Below are positions 1-5,432 of a DNA stretch of 5,432 nt, in pieces (position 1 is the stretch's first letter; each line of letters begins with the position of its first letter). The translations under genes were made by a program, and so were the position numbers. Below the pieces are notes generated by a model. That model saw only the letters and a program-made list of their open reading frames with translations, did not search any database and was not told the origin of the DNA. This DNA is from an uncultured beta proteobacterium (GTDB taxonomy: Bacteria; Pseudomonadota; Gammaproteobacteria; Burkholderiales; Burkholderiaceae_C): positions 1 to 5,432 of the forward strand of contig CAJBVC010000338.1 in NCBI GenBank assembly GCA_903958915.1, given 5' to 3'.

Positions 1-636
1 GACAAAGACATTGCCGACGAGATGGCGCGACGCAGTGGTTGCAAGATCACGGTTTCTGTGCTGCCCAGGGCACGCATCTGGCAGCTCATCGAATCCGGCG
101 CACTCGACTTCAGCCTTTCTGGCATTACCAATGCCGAGCGCGAGCGGTTTGCAGCGTTTGGCTGGTATGTGTCCAACAAGTACTACTTGCTGGTTCGCAA
201 GGATGCGGGTCTGGCAAAGTTGGCAGACTTTGAAAAATCAAAGACGCTGCAACTCGGCGTGATTCGCAGTTTTCGCTACAGCAACAGCGCCAACGAGGTC
301 GTGGACCGGATGAGTGCCGACGGACGGGTCGTACAGTCCTCGGGGCTGGCGCCTTTGTACCAACTGCTTTTGGCCAATAAAATCCAGGCCATGATCATCG
401 AGCCGTTTGACTACCCCGTGGTTGAAGCGACGAGCATTCGCGACGTGACGGAAATCTTGGAGTTTGGTGACCCGCCGGTTCCCCACGGCCTGATCATGTC
501 CAAAACCTCGCTGCCCGCTGCCGAAATAGTCAAGTGGCGGGCCTTGGTTGAGTCAATGCGCACGGACGGTACCATGCTGCGTATTTTCGGCAAGTACTTC
601 AAACCCGAACTGGCAAAGAGCATGGTCAACTTCTGA
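1..636 (+). CDS. Periplasmic solute-binding protein, SBP_bac_3 type (5' truncated by window edge)
   Basis: The reading frame is open from base 1 to a TGA at 634-636, giving the last 211 residues; the signal peptide and first lobe strands lie outside the window. SBP_bac_3 proteins fold into two lobes that close on a small polar ligand, often an amino acid, in the periplasm. Visible family features are a helix like 'DIADEMARRSGCKI' (fragment residues 3-16), 'GALDFSLSGIT' then 'AERERF' (34-50), the hinge-side strand 'YYLLVRKD' (61-68), the second-lobe opening 'LQLGVIRSFRYS' (84-95), and 'QAMIIEP' (129-135). About 60 residues seem to be missing for a usual length near 270. No permease or ATPase gene follows; the next gene, 5 bases on, is a CHASE-GGDEF cyclase. 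A sensory rather than transport role is therefore plausible, but the upstream side is unseen. Family confidence is high; ligand unknown. Confidence 0.88.
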   Translation, partial: DKDIADEMARRSGCKITVSVLPRARIWQLIESGALDFSLSGITNAERERFAAFGWYVSNKYYLLVRKDAGLAKLADFEKSKTLQLGVIRSFRYSNSANEVVDRMSADGRVVQSSGLAPLYQLLLANKIQAMIIEPFDYPVVEATSIRDVTEILEFGDPPVPHGLIMSKTSLPAAEIVKWRALVESMRTDGTMLRIFGKYFKPELAKSMVNF

Positions 637-641
637 TCGGC

Positions 642-2207
642 ATGTCCCTCCCGCTGCGTCCCTTGCTTATTTCGGGGTTGGTGTTCGCCGTTTCGATGGC
701 GATCACGTTGACGTTGTGGACCCACGAGCAACAAAACTTCAAACGTTCGCAGAAGGCCAATCTGGACTTCAATTTGCGTGAAGCAGCCAGTCGTATCGAA
801 CAGCACATGGCCTCCTATGAGCAAATGGTGCGTGGGGTCAATGGCTTCCTTGCCGGAGGCAATGTCCTTGATCGGTCGCGCTTCAGGGCCTACGTCAATT
901 CGCTGTCGCTTGGCCCCAACTTCTCGGGTGTGGAAGCGGTCGGCTTTTCAAAGCTCGTGCCTTCGCAAGAAATGAAGTCTCACGTGCTTATTCAGCGCGC
1001 CTCCGGGCTCACGCGCTATGCCATCTATCCCGAAGGATCGCGCGACGCCTATGCTCCGGTCGTGCAGGTAGAGTCGGGTAACAACAACGAATCCCGGTTT
1101 TATGGCTACGACCCGTTTGCAAATGCGCAGCGCCAGCAGACCATGCTCCGAGCGGCGGAATCAGGGTCGTCGAGCATCAGCCGCCTGGCGTGGTCGCAGC
1201 CCTTCGAGAATCGATTGAACAAGTCGGATTACGTGCTGTTCTTACCGCTGTACCGGGGTGGTGAAACCCCCGACACCCCCCAGGCCCGGCGACTTGCAGT
1301 TGTGGGGTGGGCATTTGCGGTTCTGCGCATCAGCGATTTGATGGCCAGCCTGTACGGCGAGCGACGCACCGAGTTGCATTTGTCTTTGCACGACAACGTC
1401 ACCCCTAGCGCGGAAAGTTTGCTGTTTGAGTCGACCGGCGACCACGTTCGGCCAACCGGGAACACTCTGGCGGCCACGGAGTACCTTGATATAGGGGGAG
1501 CAACCTGGGTGCTGACGGTGCGGGCGCAGGCCAGTGGTTCAGAAATGGCGGGGTTCGATCAATCGAGCGACATTTTGACGGCAGGAACGCTATTGACAAT
1601 TCTGCTGGCGATCGTTTGCTGGCAAATGCTGACAGCAAAAAATTACGCCGTGGCGCTGGCGCACACAATGACCGGTGAACTGCGCAAGAGCGAAGAACTG
1701 GCGCGCCATATGGCACAACACGATCCACTCACCTGCCTGCCCAACCGGGCACTTTTTTCGGACCGTATCGCGCGGGCCATCAGTCTCGCCAAGCGCGACA
1801 AGACACGATTGGCGCTGTTGTATCTGGATCTTGATAATTTCAAACCCATCAACGACACCTATGGACATGCGATGGGCGACCGGGTGCTGGGCCTGGTTGC
1901 GTCACGGCTGATCGCAGCGGTGCGGGAGTCTGACACGGTGGGCCGCATCGGTGGTGACGAGTTCGTGGTGCTGTTGCCGGTGATTGCATCGAATGACAAT
2001 GCGCAGACGGTGGGCCTGAAAATTCTGGAATCCCTGCGCGAACCGATGGTGTTCGATGGCACAACCGTGTCGGTTTCGGCCAGCATTGGCGTTGCCACTT
2101 TTCCAGAACATGGCGCCGACGAAGTGGAACTGTTCAAGGCCGCCGATGCGGCCATGTATGCAGCGAAGGCGTCCAGGCGCGATTGCCTGGTTTGGGCCGA
2201 GGGTTGA
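642..2207 (+). CDS. Membrane-bound diguanylate cyclase with periplasmic CHASE sensor (CHASE-GGDEF)
   Basis: This 521-residue enzyme should make cyclic di-GMP from two GTP at the inner membrane. Order: TM1 (about 7-26), periplasmic CHASE domain (about 45-290), TM2 (about 309-330), a short helical linker, and GGDEF (about 350-515). CHASE hallmarks are 'GVEAVGFSKLV' (96-106), 'YGYDP' then 'RQQTMLRAA' (154-172), 'VLFLPLYRGG' (198-207) and 'VVGWAFAVLRISDL' (220-233). The cyclase has 'DPLTCLPNR' (361-369), 'LDLDNFKPIND' (395-405), D413, GGDEF at 437-441, and 'SIGVATFP' (481-488). By analogy with PleD, D396 and D439 would bind metal and N404 and D413 guanine. The inhibitory RxxD site is R428-D431, five residues before GGDEF, so product inhibition is expected. 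There is no EAL domain. The start follows the upstream stop by 5 bases with no clear Shine-Dalgarno, suggesting translational coupling; the N-terminal TM right after Met supports this start. Confidence 0.95.
   Translation: MSLPLRPLLISGLVFAVSMAITLTLWTHEQQNFKRSQKANLDFNLREAASRIEQHMASYEQMVRGVNGFLAGGNVLDRSRFRAYVNSLSLGPNFSGVEAVGFSKLVPSQEMKSHVLIQRASGLTRYAIYPEGSRDAYAPVVQVESGNNNESRFYGYDPFANAQRQQTMLRAAESGSSSISRLAWSQPFENRLNKSDYVLFLPLYRGGETPDTPQARRLAVVGWAFAVLRISDLMASLYGERRTELHLSLHDNVTPSAESLLFESTGDHVRPTGNTLAATEYLDIGGATWVLTVRAQASGSEMAGFDQSSDILTAGTLLTILLAIVCWQMLTAKNYAVALAHTMTGELRKSEELARHMAQHDPLTCLPNRALFSDRIARAISLAKRDKTRLALLYLDLDNFKPINDTYGHAMGDRVLGLVASRLIAAVRESDTVGRIGGDEFVVLLPVIASNDNAQTVGLKILESLREPMVFDGTTVSVSASIGVATFPEHGADEVELFKAADAAMYAAKASRRDCLVWAEG
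1950..1964 (+). other. GGDEF active-site signature, with RxxD inhibitory site upstream
   Basis: These 15 bases encode Gly-Gly-Asp-Glu-Phe, the A-site of an active diguanylate cyclase. Codons at 1923-1934 encode Arg-Glu-Ser-Asp, the RxxD allosteric I-site at the canonical five-residue spacing. Both are read directly from the sequence. Catalytic competence and feedback inhibition follow from known GGDEF biochemistry. Confidence 0.95.
2173..2190 (+). repeat. Perfect 6-bp inverted repeat at the 3' end of the cyclase gene
   Basis: CCAGGC at 2173-2178 pairs perfectly with GCCTGG at 2185-2190 across a 6-base loop, and TTT follows at 2191-2193. It lies inside the last codons of the cyclase gene, ending 17 bases before its last base. 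The stem is short and the T-run is only three, so it is a poor Rho-independent terminator. It could be a weak pause or RNA-stability hairpin, or chance in GC-rich coding DNA. Confidence 0.25.
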
Positions 2208-2328
2208 GACACAATGCGCGCACGATTTTCGCCAGGCAGACAGTTAGCAGTAGTAGTCGTGTTCATGGTAGATTTCAGCGCAGTGCAGTTGCTGGTTGGG
2301 TCAATGGACCGAACGCGTGAACATCCGT

Positions 2329-2334
2329 GAGAGG
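2329..2334 (+). promoter_or_regulatory. Shine-Dalgarno site that decides the start of the CAP-domain gene
   Basis: GAGAGG at 2329-2334 sits five bases before the ATG at 2340, a usual spacing. The in-frame GTG at 2334, two codons upstream, begins on the last G of this motif and has no other good purine run in front of it. The site therefore favours ATG 2340 (806 residues) over GTG 2334 (808 residues). Confidence 0.65.
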
Positions 2335-2339
2335 TGCGC

Positions 2340-4760
2340 ATGATAAAGGTCAAAGCCAGTTACCTAGTTGCTGCCGCCATGTCCCTATGCCTGGCACAGG
2401 GTTCCGTTGCAGATGAAATGCCACCCAGTACCGTGGCGGCACCCCTGCCAACGTTGGGGGATGCGCCGCGCCTTCCGCCCCGTTCCGCATTGCCTGCGCC
2501 CGAGCCGATGGTGCTTGCGGCACCCGCGACGGGCATTGCCATCGACACCAGCGACCGCGAGGCGGTGCGCATGTTCTATAAAGGGCTGTACTCCCAGTCG
2601 GACAACGTGGCCATCAATTGGACGGGGGCCCACAGCGCCTGCAACGCCGGCACCACCGACCAACTGTTTCAGTCGGCGGTGGCCTTGCGCATCAACTGGT
2701 TTCGTGCCATGGCCGGTATTCCGGCGACGGTCAGTTTGTATGGCCCTTACAGCCTGCAAAATCAGCAGGCTGCGCTGGTCATGAGCACCAACAATTCGCT
2801 CAGCCATACGCCACCGTCCAGCTGGAATTGCTGGAGTCAGGCCGCTTATGACGCTGCCAGCAGTTCCAACATTGCGATTGGAAGCAATGGGGCGCAGGCT
2901 GTTACCAATTATGTGTATGACAACGGCAGCAACAACGCAGCGGTAGGCCATCGGCGCTGGATATTGCATCCGCAAACCCAGAACATGGGCACCGGAGATG
3001 TGCCCTCGGGCACTTTCAATGGATCCTCTGTGTCAAGCGCCAATTCGATTTGGGTATTTGACAGCCATACCTACGACACGCGCCCCCCAGTGCGCGACGA
3101 CTTCATTGCCTGGCCTCCGAAAGGCTATGTGCCCTACCCGGTGGTCTATGGCCGCTGGTCACTGTCGCACACCCAGGCGAATTTTTCAAATGCCAGCGTC
3201 ACCGTAAGCAAGGGCGGGGTAAACATTCCGGTCAGTAAGGAAGCGTTGTCCAACGGCTATGGCGAGAACACCCTGGTCTGGCTTCTGCAGGGTACCTCGG
3301 ACAGTACCCGATGGCAGAAGCCGACAGCCGATGAGACTTACTCCGTGACCGTTGCCAATGCCATGCTCAATGGCGTGGCGCGCACCTTCAGTTATACGGT
3401 GACGGTGTTCGACCCAGACACCCCCACGCCCGGGGCCGCGCAAACGGTGGTGCTTGCTCCTGCATCCGCTGCAGCAAACACGGCATTTTCTGCCAGCGTG
3501 ACGCCCATGGCCAAGGCCACGGCCTACCAGGTGGCCTTGTATCGACTGGGCAGTTTGTCCGGCGTAATCACCCCCGCGACTGCGCCGAACCCGTGGACCT
3601 ATACCACTGGCCCCACTGGTGCCTACAACCCGGTGGAAACCAGCGCTTTTCACCTCTACCACCCGGCGTTCGCCGACCAGTCACTGACCTTGAACAAGAA
3701 GCTTCTGATCGGGCAAAACGCCAGCTTGTCGTTTGACCGATGGTTTACTTTCGCGGCGTCTGGGCAGGTCGCGCATGTACAAATATCCCTCGACGATGGA
3801 ACTTCCTGGCAAGACCTCTACACCGAAGTTGGCAGTAACAACACAGGCCGGGCTACCAAGACCATCAGTTTGACTGCCTATGCCGGCCGTTTTGCCAAAT
3901 TGCGATTTGTATTTGCCTACGTGTTTGGACTCAGTGCTTACACCAGTGCCAGTTCAGGTTGGTACTTCAACAATATCAATCTCGCAAACATCACTGAAAT
4001 GCTGGACGGTCAGACGAGCACCATCTCGGCAGCCCAACTGAGCGCAAGTTTCACTGCGACGGCAGAAGGCAACTATGTGCTCGCAGCGCGCACTGAGTAC
4101 CAGGGCAGTTACTACACCGACTGGGGTCAGGCCAGCAGCTTCACGGTCGGTGGCGCAACCGTCCCGGCAACGACAGTTCGATCGCTGCCGATGGGTTGGA
4201 GTCTGTGGGGCAATAGTGCGGGGGCTTCGATTGCTGTTGCCACGGTGTTTGGCAATCCCTCCATCGTGACATCGGTCTGGAAGTGGGATGCCGTGCTCAA
4301 GCGCTGGCAGTTCTATGCGCCTTCGATGGACACAGTCTCCCTGCAGGCTGCTGCGGCAGCCAATGGCTACGGAGTATTGAGCGCGATTGCTCCAGGGGAG
4401 GGTTATTGGGTCGATGCCAAAGCATCTGGAAATGTCACTCTGGTTTCGGGATCGCCGTTTGTACTGAAAGCCAGCAACCTGGTGTCGGGGTGGAATCTGG
4501 TTGCCACGGCGGACGACGTCTCGCCCGCCGCGCTCAACCTCTCATTCGGCACTTCGGCGGTCACGTCCGGCACGGTGCCGCAGAACTTCACCAGCCTGTG
4601 GGCCTGGGACAACGCCACACTGGGTTGGTTCTTTTATGCGCCCAGTTTGCAAGGCAGCGCTGAGTTGGCGTCCTACCTGGCCAGCAATGGGTATCTTGAC
4701 TTCACCAAAGCCAACAAGACCTTGGGCAATGGCACCGGATTCTGGATCAAGAAACCGTGA
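2340..4760 (+). CDS. Secreted multidomain CAP/SCP-domain protein with duplicated Trp-rich C-terminal module
   Basis: This is an 806-residue exported protein of unknown function. A signal peptide (1-24) has an early Lys-rich end, a hydrophobic core and a likely cleavage after 'GSVA'. A Pro/Ala-rich linker follows (about 27-64). The CAP/SCP-like domain (about 108-220) shows 'LRINWFRAMAG' (116-126), 'SLSH' (153-156), 'SSSNIAIG' (174-181), 'YDNGSNN' (193-199), 'VGHRRWILHP' (202-211) and 'MGTG' (216-219). H156 and H204 match the two CAP histidines, but the usual GEN glutamate is not evident. The mature chain has only two cysteines, C101 and C164, a likely disulfide. Residues about 280-357 look like an Ig-like sandwich, and about 420-550 like the MAM/jelly-roll modules of secreted hydrolases ('ISLDDGTSWQDLY', 482-494; 'GWYFNNINL', 540-548). 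Two related Trp-rich modules end the protein. There is no LPXTG-type or outer-membrane anchor. The folds of the middle modules are inferred by eye. Confidence 0.85.
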   Translation: MIKVKASYLVAAAMSLCLAQGSVADEMPPSTVAAPLPTLGDAPRLPPRSALPAPEPMVLAAPATGIAIDTSDREAVRMFYKGLYSQSDNVAINWTGAHSACNAGTTDQLFQSAVALRINWFRAMAGIPATVSLYGPYSLQNQQAALVMSTNNSLSHTPPSSWNCWSQAAYDAASSSNIAIGSNGAQAVTNYVYDNGSNNAAVGHRRWILHPQTQNMGTGDVPSGTFNGSSVSSANSIWVFDSHTYDTRPPVRDDFIAWPPKGYVPYPVVYGRWSLSHTQANFSNASVTVSKGGVNIPVSKEALSNGYGENTLVWLLQGTSDSTRWQKPTADETYSVTVANAMLNGVARTFSYTVTVFDPDTPTPGAAQTVVLAPASAAANTAFSASVTPMAKATAYQVALYRLGSLSGVITPATAPNPWTYTTGPTGAYNPVETSAFHLYHPAFADQSLTLNKKLLIGQNASLSFDRWFTFAASGQVAHVQISLDDGTSWQDLYTEVGSNNTGRATKTISLTAYAGRFAKLRFVFAYVFGLSAYTSASSGWYFNNINLANITEMLDGQTSTISAAQLSASFTATAEGNYVLAARTEYQGSYYTDWGQASSFTVGGATVPATTVRSLPMGWSLWGNSAGASIAVATVFGNPSIVTSVWKWDAVLKRWQFYAPSMDTVSLQAAAAANGYGVLSAIAPGEGYWVDAKASGNVTLVSGSPFVLKASNLVSGWNLVATADDVSPAALNLSFGTSAVTSGTVPQNFTSLWAWDNATLGWFFYAPSLQGSAELASYLASNGYLDFTKANKTLGNGTGFWIKKP
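4194..4418 (+). repeat. Trp-rich C-terminal module, copy 1 (protein repeat)
   Basis: This stretch encodes residues 619-693 of the CAP-domain protein. It opens with Gly-Trp-Ser-Leu, carries 'VWKWDAVLKRWQFYAPS' in the middle (646-662) and ends with 'GEGYWVDA'. The pattern GW-x-L, then WxW with a following W-x-FYAPS, then NGY, then a G-x-G-aromatic-W close recurs in copy 2. The DNA of the two copies is well diverged apart from short matches such as the FYAP codons, so the duplication is old or inherited. I recall similar modules at the C-termini of other betaproteobacterial exported proteins, but cannot check that here. Confidence 0.7.
4488..4748 (+). repeat. Trp-rich C-terminal module, copy 2 (protein repeat)
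   Basis: Residues 717-803 of the same protein repeat the copy 1 pattern: 'GWNL' at 717-720, 'LWAWDNATLGWFFYAPS' at 753-769, 'SNGYLDF' at 782-788, and a final 'GNGTGFWI' at 796-803. It is about a dozen residues longer than copy 1, mostly between the opening GW and the WxW core and after the NGY element. The protein ends three residues later, so the two modules form its extreme C-terminus. Confidence 0.7.
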
Positions 4761-4828
4761 CGCCAGGTTCACCGGCACTCAATGGCTGTGCCTCGATGGG
4801 GCGAAGACCGCTCGGCGACTGATTCGGG

Positions 4829-5432
4829 CTAAGGCGCCAGGCGCTCGCGCCGCCAGCTTCCATCTGCCTCCAGCGTGTAGCGCAGCCGGTCATGCAAGCG
4901 GCTTTTGCGGCCCTGCCAGAATTGCCAGTTGTCCGGCTTCAATCGGTAACCACCCCAGTGCGGTGGGCGCGGTGGCTGCAGTAGAAACTGGGCGGCGTAC
5001 TTGGCTACATTCGCCACCAGCACGCCACGCCCAGTAATCACTTCGCTCTGCGGCGAGGCCCAGGCACCCAGGCGCGAATCCAGCGGGCGCGAGTGGAAGT
5101 AGCTGTCACTCTCCTCCTCGCTGACTTTCTCTACGATGCCCTCGATGCGCACCACGCGTTCGAGTTCCACCCAATGAAACTGCAACGCTGCAAACGGGTT
5201 GCCGGCCAGTTCCTGGCCCTTGCGACTGGCGTAATTGGTGAACCAGGTGATGCCGCGTTCGTCGTAACCCTTGATCAGCACCACCCGCGTGGAAGGGCGC
5301 AGGTTGCTCGAAACCGTGGCCAGTGTCATGGCGTTGGGCTCGGGTATCTCCGAGGCAATCGCTTCCTTGAGCCATTGGTCAAATTGTCGCAGCGGGTCGG
5401 CGTGGGAGGCGCTCTCGTCGAGCGCGTCGCGC
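4829..5432 (-). CDS. pdxH: Pyridoxine/pyridoxamine 5'-phosphate oxidase (N-terminus cut by window edge)
   Basis: This cytoplasmic FMN enzyme oxidises pyridoxine or pyridoxamine 5'-phosphate to pyridoxal 5'-phosphate, using O2, in vitamin B6 synthesis and salvage. The frame is open from the right edge to a TAG (complement of 4829-4831). The fragment aligns with Escherichia coli PdxH from '[11 protein letters not shown]' to the typical terminal 'RLAP'. An ATG at 5329 is internal: it matches the conserved 'AMxxATV' strand, and homology continues upstream without a stop. Roughly the first 18 residues lie outside. FMN and substrate elements seen are '[10 protein letters not shown]', '[13 protein letters not shown]', '[16 protein letters not shown]', 'PQSE', 'HWGGYRL' and '[12 protein letters not shown]'. 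One FMN contact differs: where E. coli has Gln111 (ERQV), this has Val (ERVV). The gene converges on the CAP-protein gene with 68 bases between them and no clear terminator. Confidence 0.95.
   Translation of the reverse strand, partial: RDALDESASHADPLRQFDQWLKEAIASEIPEPNAMTLATVSSNLRPSTRVVLIKGYDERGITWFTNYASRKGQELAGNPFAALQFHWVELERVVRIEGIVEKVSEEESDSYFHSRPLDSRLGAWASPQSEVITGRGVLVANVAKYAAQFLLQPPRPPHWGGYRLKPDNWQFWQGRKSRLHDRLRYTLEADGSWRRERLAP

Noticed and set aside
2334..2336. GTG as the start of the CAP-domain gene
   Set aside because: It begins on the last base of the best Shine-Dalgarno motif, which is correctly spaced for the ATG at 2340 instead.
2208..2339. Sigma-70 promoter or c-di-GMP riboswitch in the spacer before the CAP gene
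   Set aside because: TTAGCA (2244-2249) and TAGATT (2269-2274) each match consensus at only four of six positions and are 19 bases apart. The conserved GEMM riboswitch blocks are absent. A promoter may exist but cannot be placed by eye.
1859..2353. Minus-strand open frame of 164 codons across the cyclase 3' end and the spacer
   Set aside because: It lies antisense to conserved GGDEF codons, has a low-complexity composition with no recognisable family, and arises from GC-biased third positions.
2385..2975. Minus-strand open frame of 196 codons inside the CAP gene
   Set aside because: It is antisense to the signal peptide and CAP domain, is rich in Arg, Gly and His as expected of a shadow frame, and shows no domain.
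3186..3662. Minus-strand open frame of 158 codons inside the CAP gene
   Set aside because: Its Gly/Arg-rich composition and full overlap with a well-supported gene mark it as a shadow.
4774..4792. Hairpin GGCAC/GTGCC as a terminator between the convergent genes
   Set aside because: The stem is only 5 bp with a 9-base loop, and no T-run follows on either strand.
4501..5037. Plus-strand open frame of 178 codons bridging the CAP gene end and pdxH
   Set aside because: It overlaps the terminal Trp-rich module in another frame and runs antisense to pdxH; the product is Arg/Pro/Ala-rich without any motif.
4829..5329. pdxH starting at the ATG at 5329
   Set aside because: PdxH homology, including the DPLRQF segment, continues in frame upstream to the window edge, so that Met is internal.

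Overview
The window looks like the chromosome of a GC-rich betaproteobacterium, most likely Burkholderiales and near Comamonadaceae (Rhodoferax/Polaromonas-like). This rests on G/C-rich third codon positions, the style of the solute-binding protein and PdxH sequences, and a C-terminal aromatic module that I associate, from memory, with secreted proteins of that group. The genus is inference; no rRNA or tRNA is present to anchor it.

Layout: (1) 1-636 (+) is the 3' part of a gene for a periplasmic solute-binding protein of the SBP_bac_3 type, cut by the left edge. (2) Five bases later, 642-2207 (+) encodes a complete membrane-bound diguanylate cyclase: TM, periplasmic CHASE sensor, TM, GGDEF with intact catalytic and inhibitory sites. 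(3) After a spacer of about 130 bp, 2340-4760 (+) encodes a large exported protein: signal peptide, Pro/Ala-rich linker, CAP/SCP-like domain, beta-sandwich modules and two copies of a Trp-rich C-terminal module. (4) Converging from the right, 4829-5432 (-) is most of pdxH, pyridox(am)ine 5'-phosphate oxidase, cut by the right edge at its N-terminus. No gene-free stretch exceeds 300 bases. I see no RNA gene, mobile element, CRISPR array or origin.

How the genes may work together: the solute-binding protein has no transporter permease or ATPase downstream. It is instead coupled to a sensor cyclase whose sensing domain lies in the same compartment. This suggests a binding protein that reports a ligand to a c-di-GMP synthase, as NspS does for MbaA in Vibrio cholerae. 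The exported CAP protein could be a surface or matrix factor, but a link to c-di-GMP is conjecture from adjacency. PdxH is a housekeeping neighbour with no evident tie to the rest.

The main points of interest are the binding protein/cyclase pair and the mosaic CAP protein with its duplicated C-terminal module.
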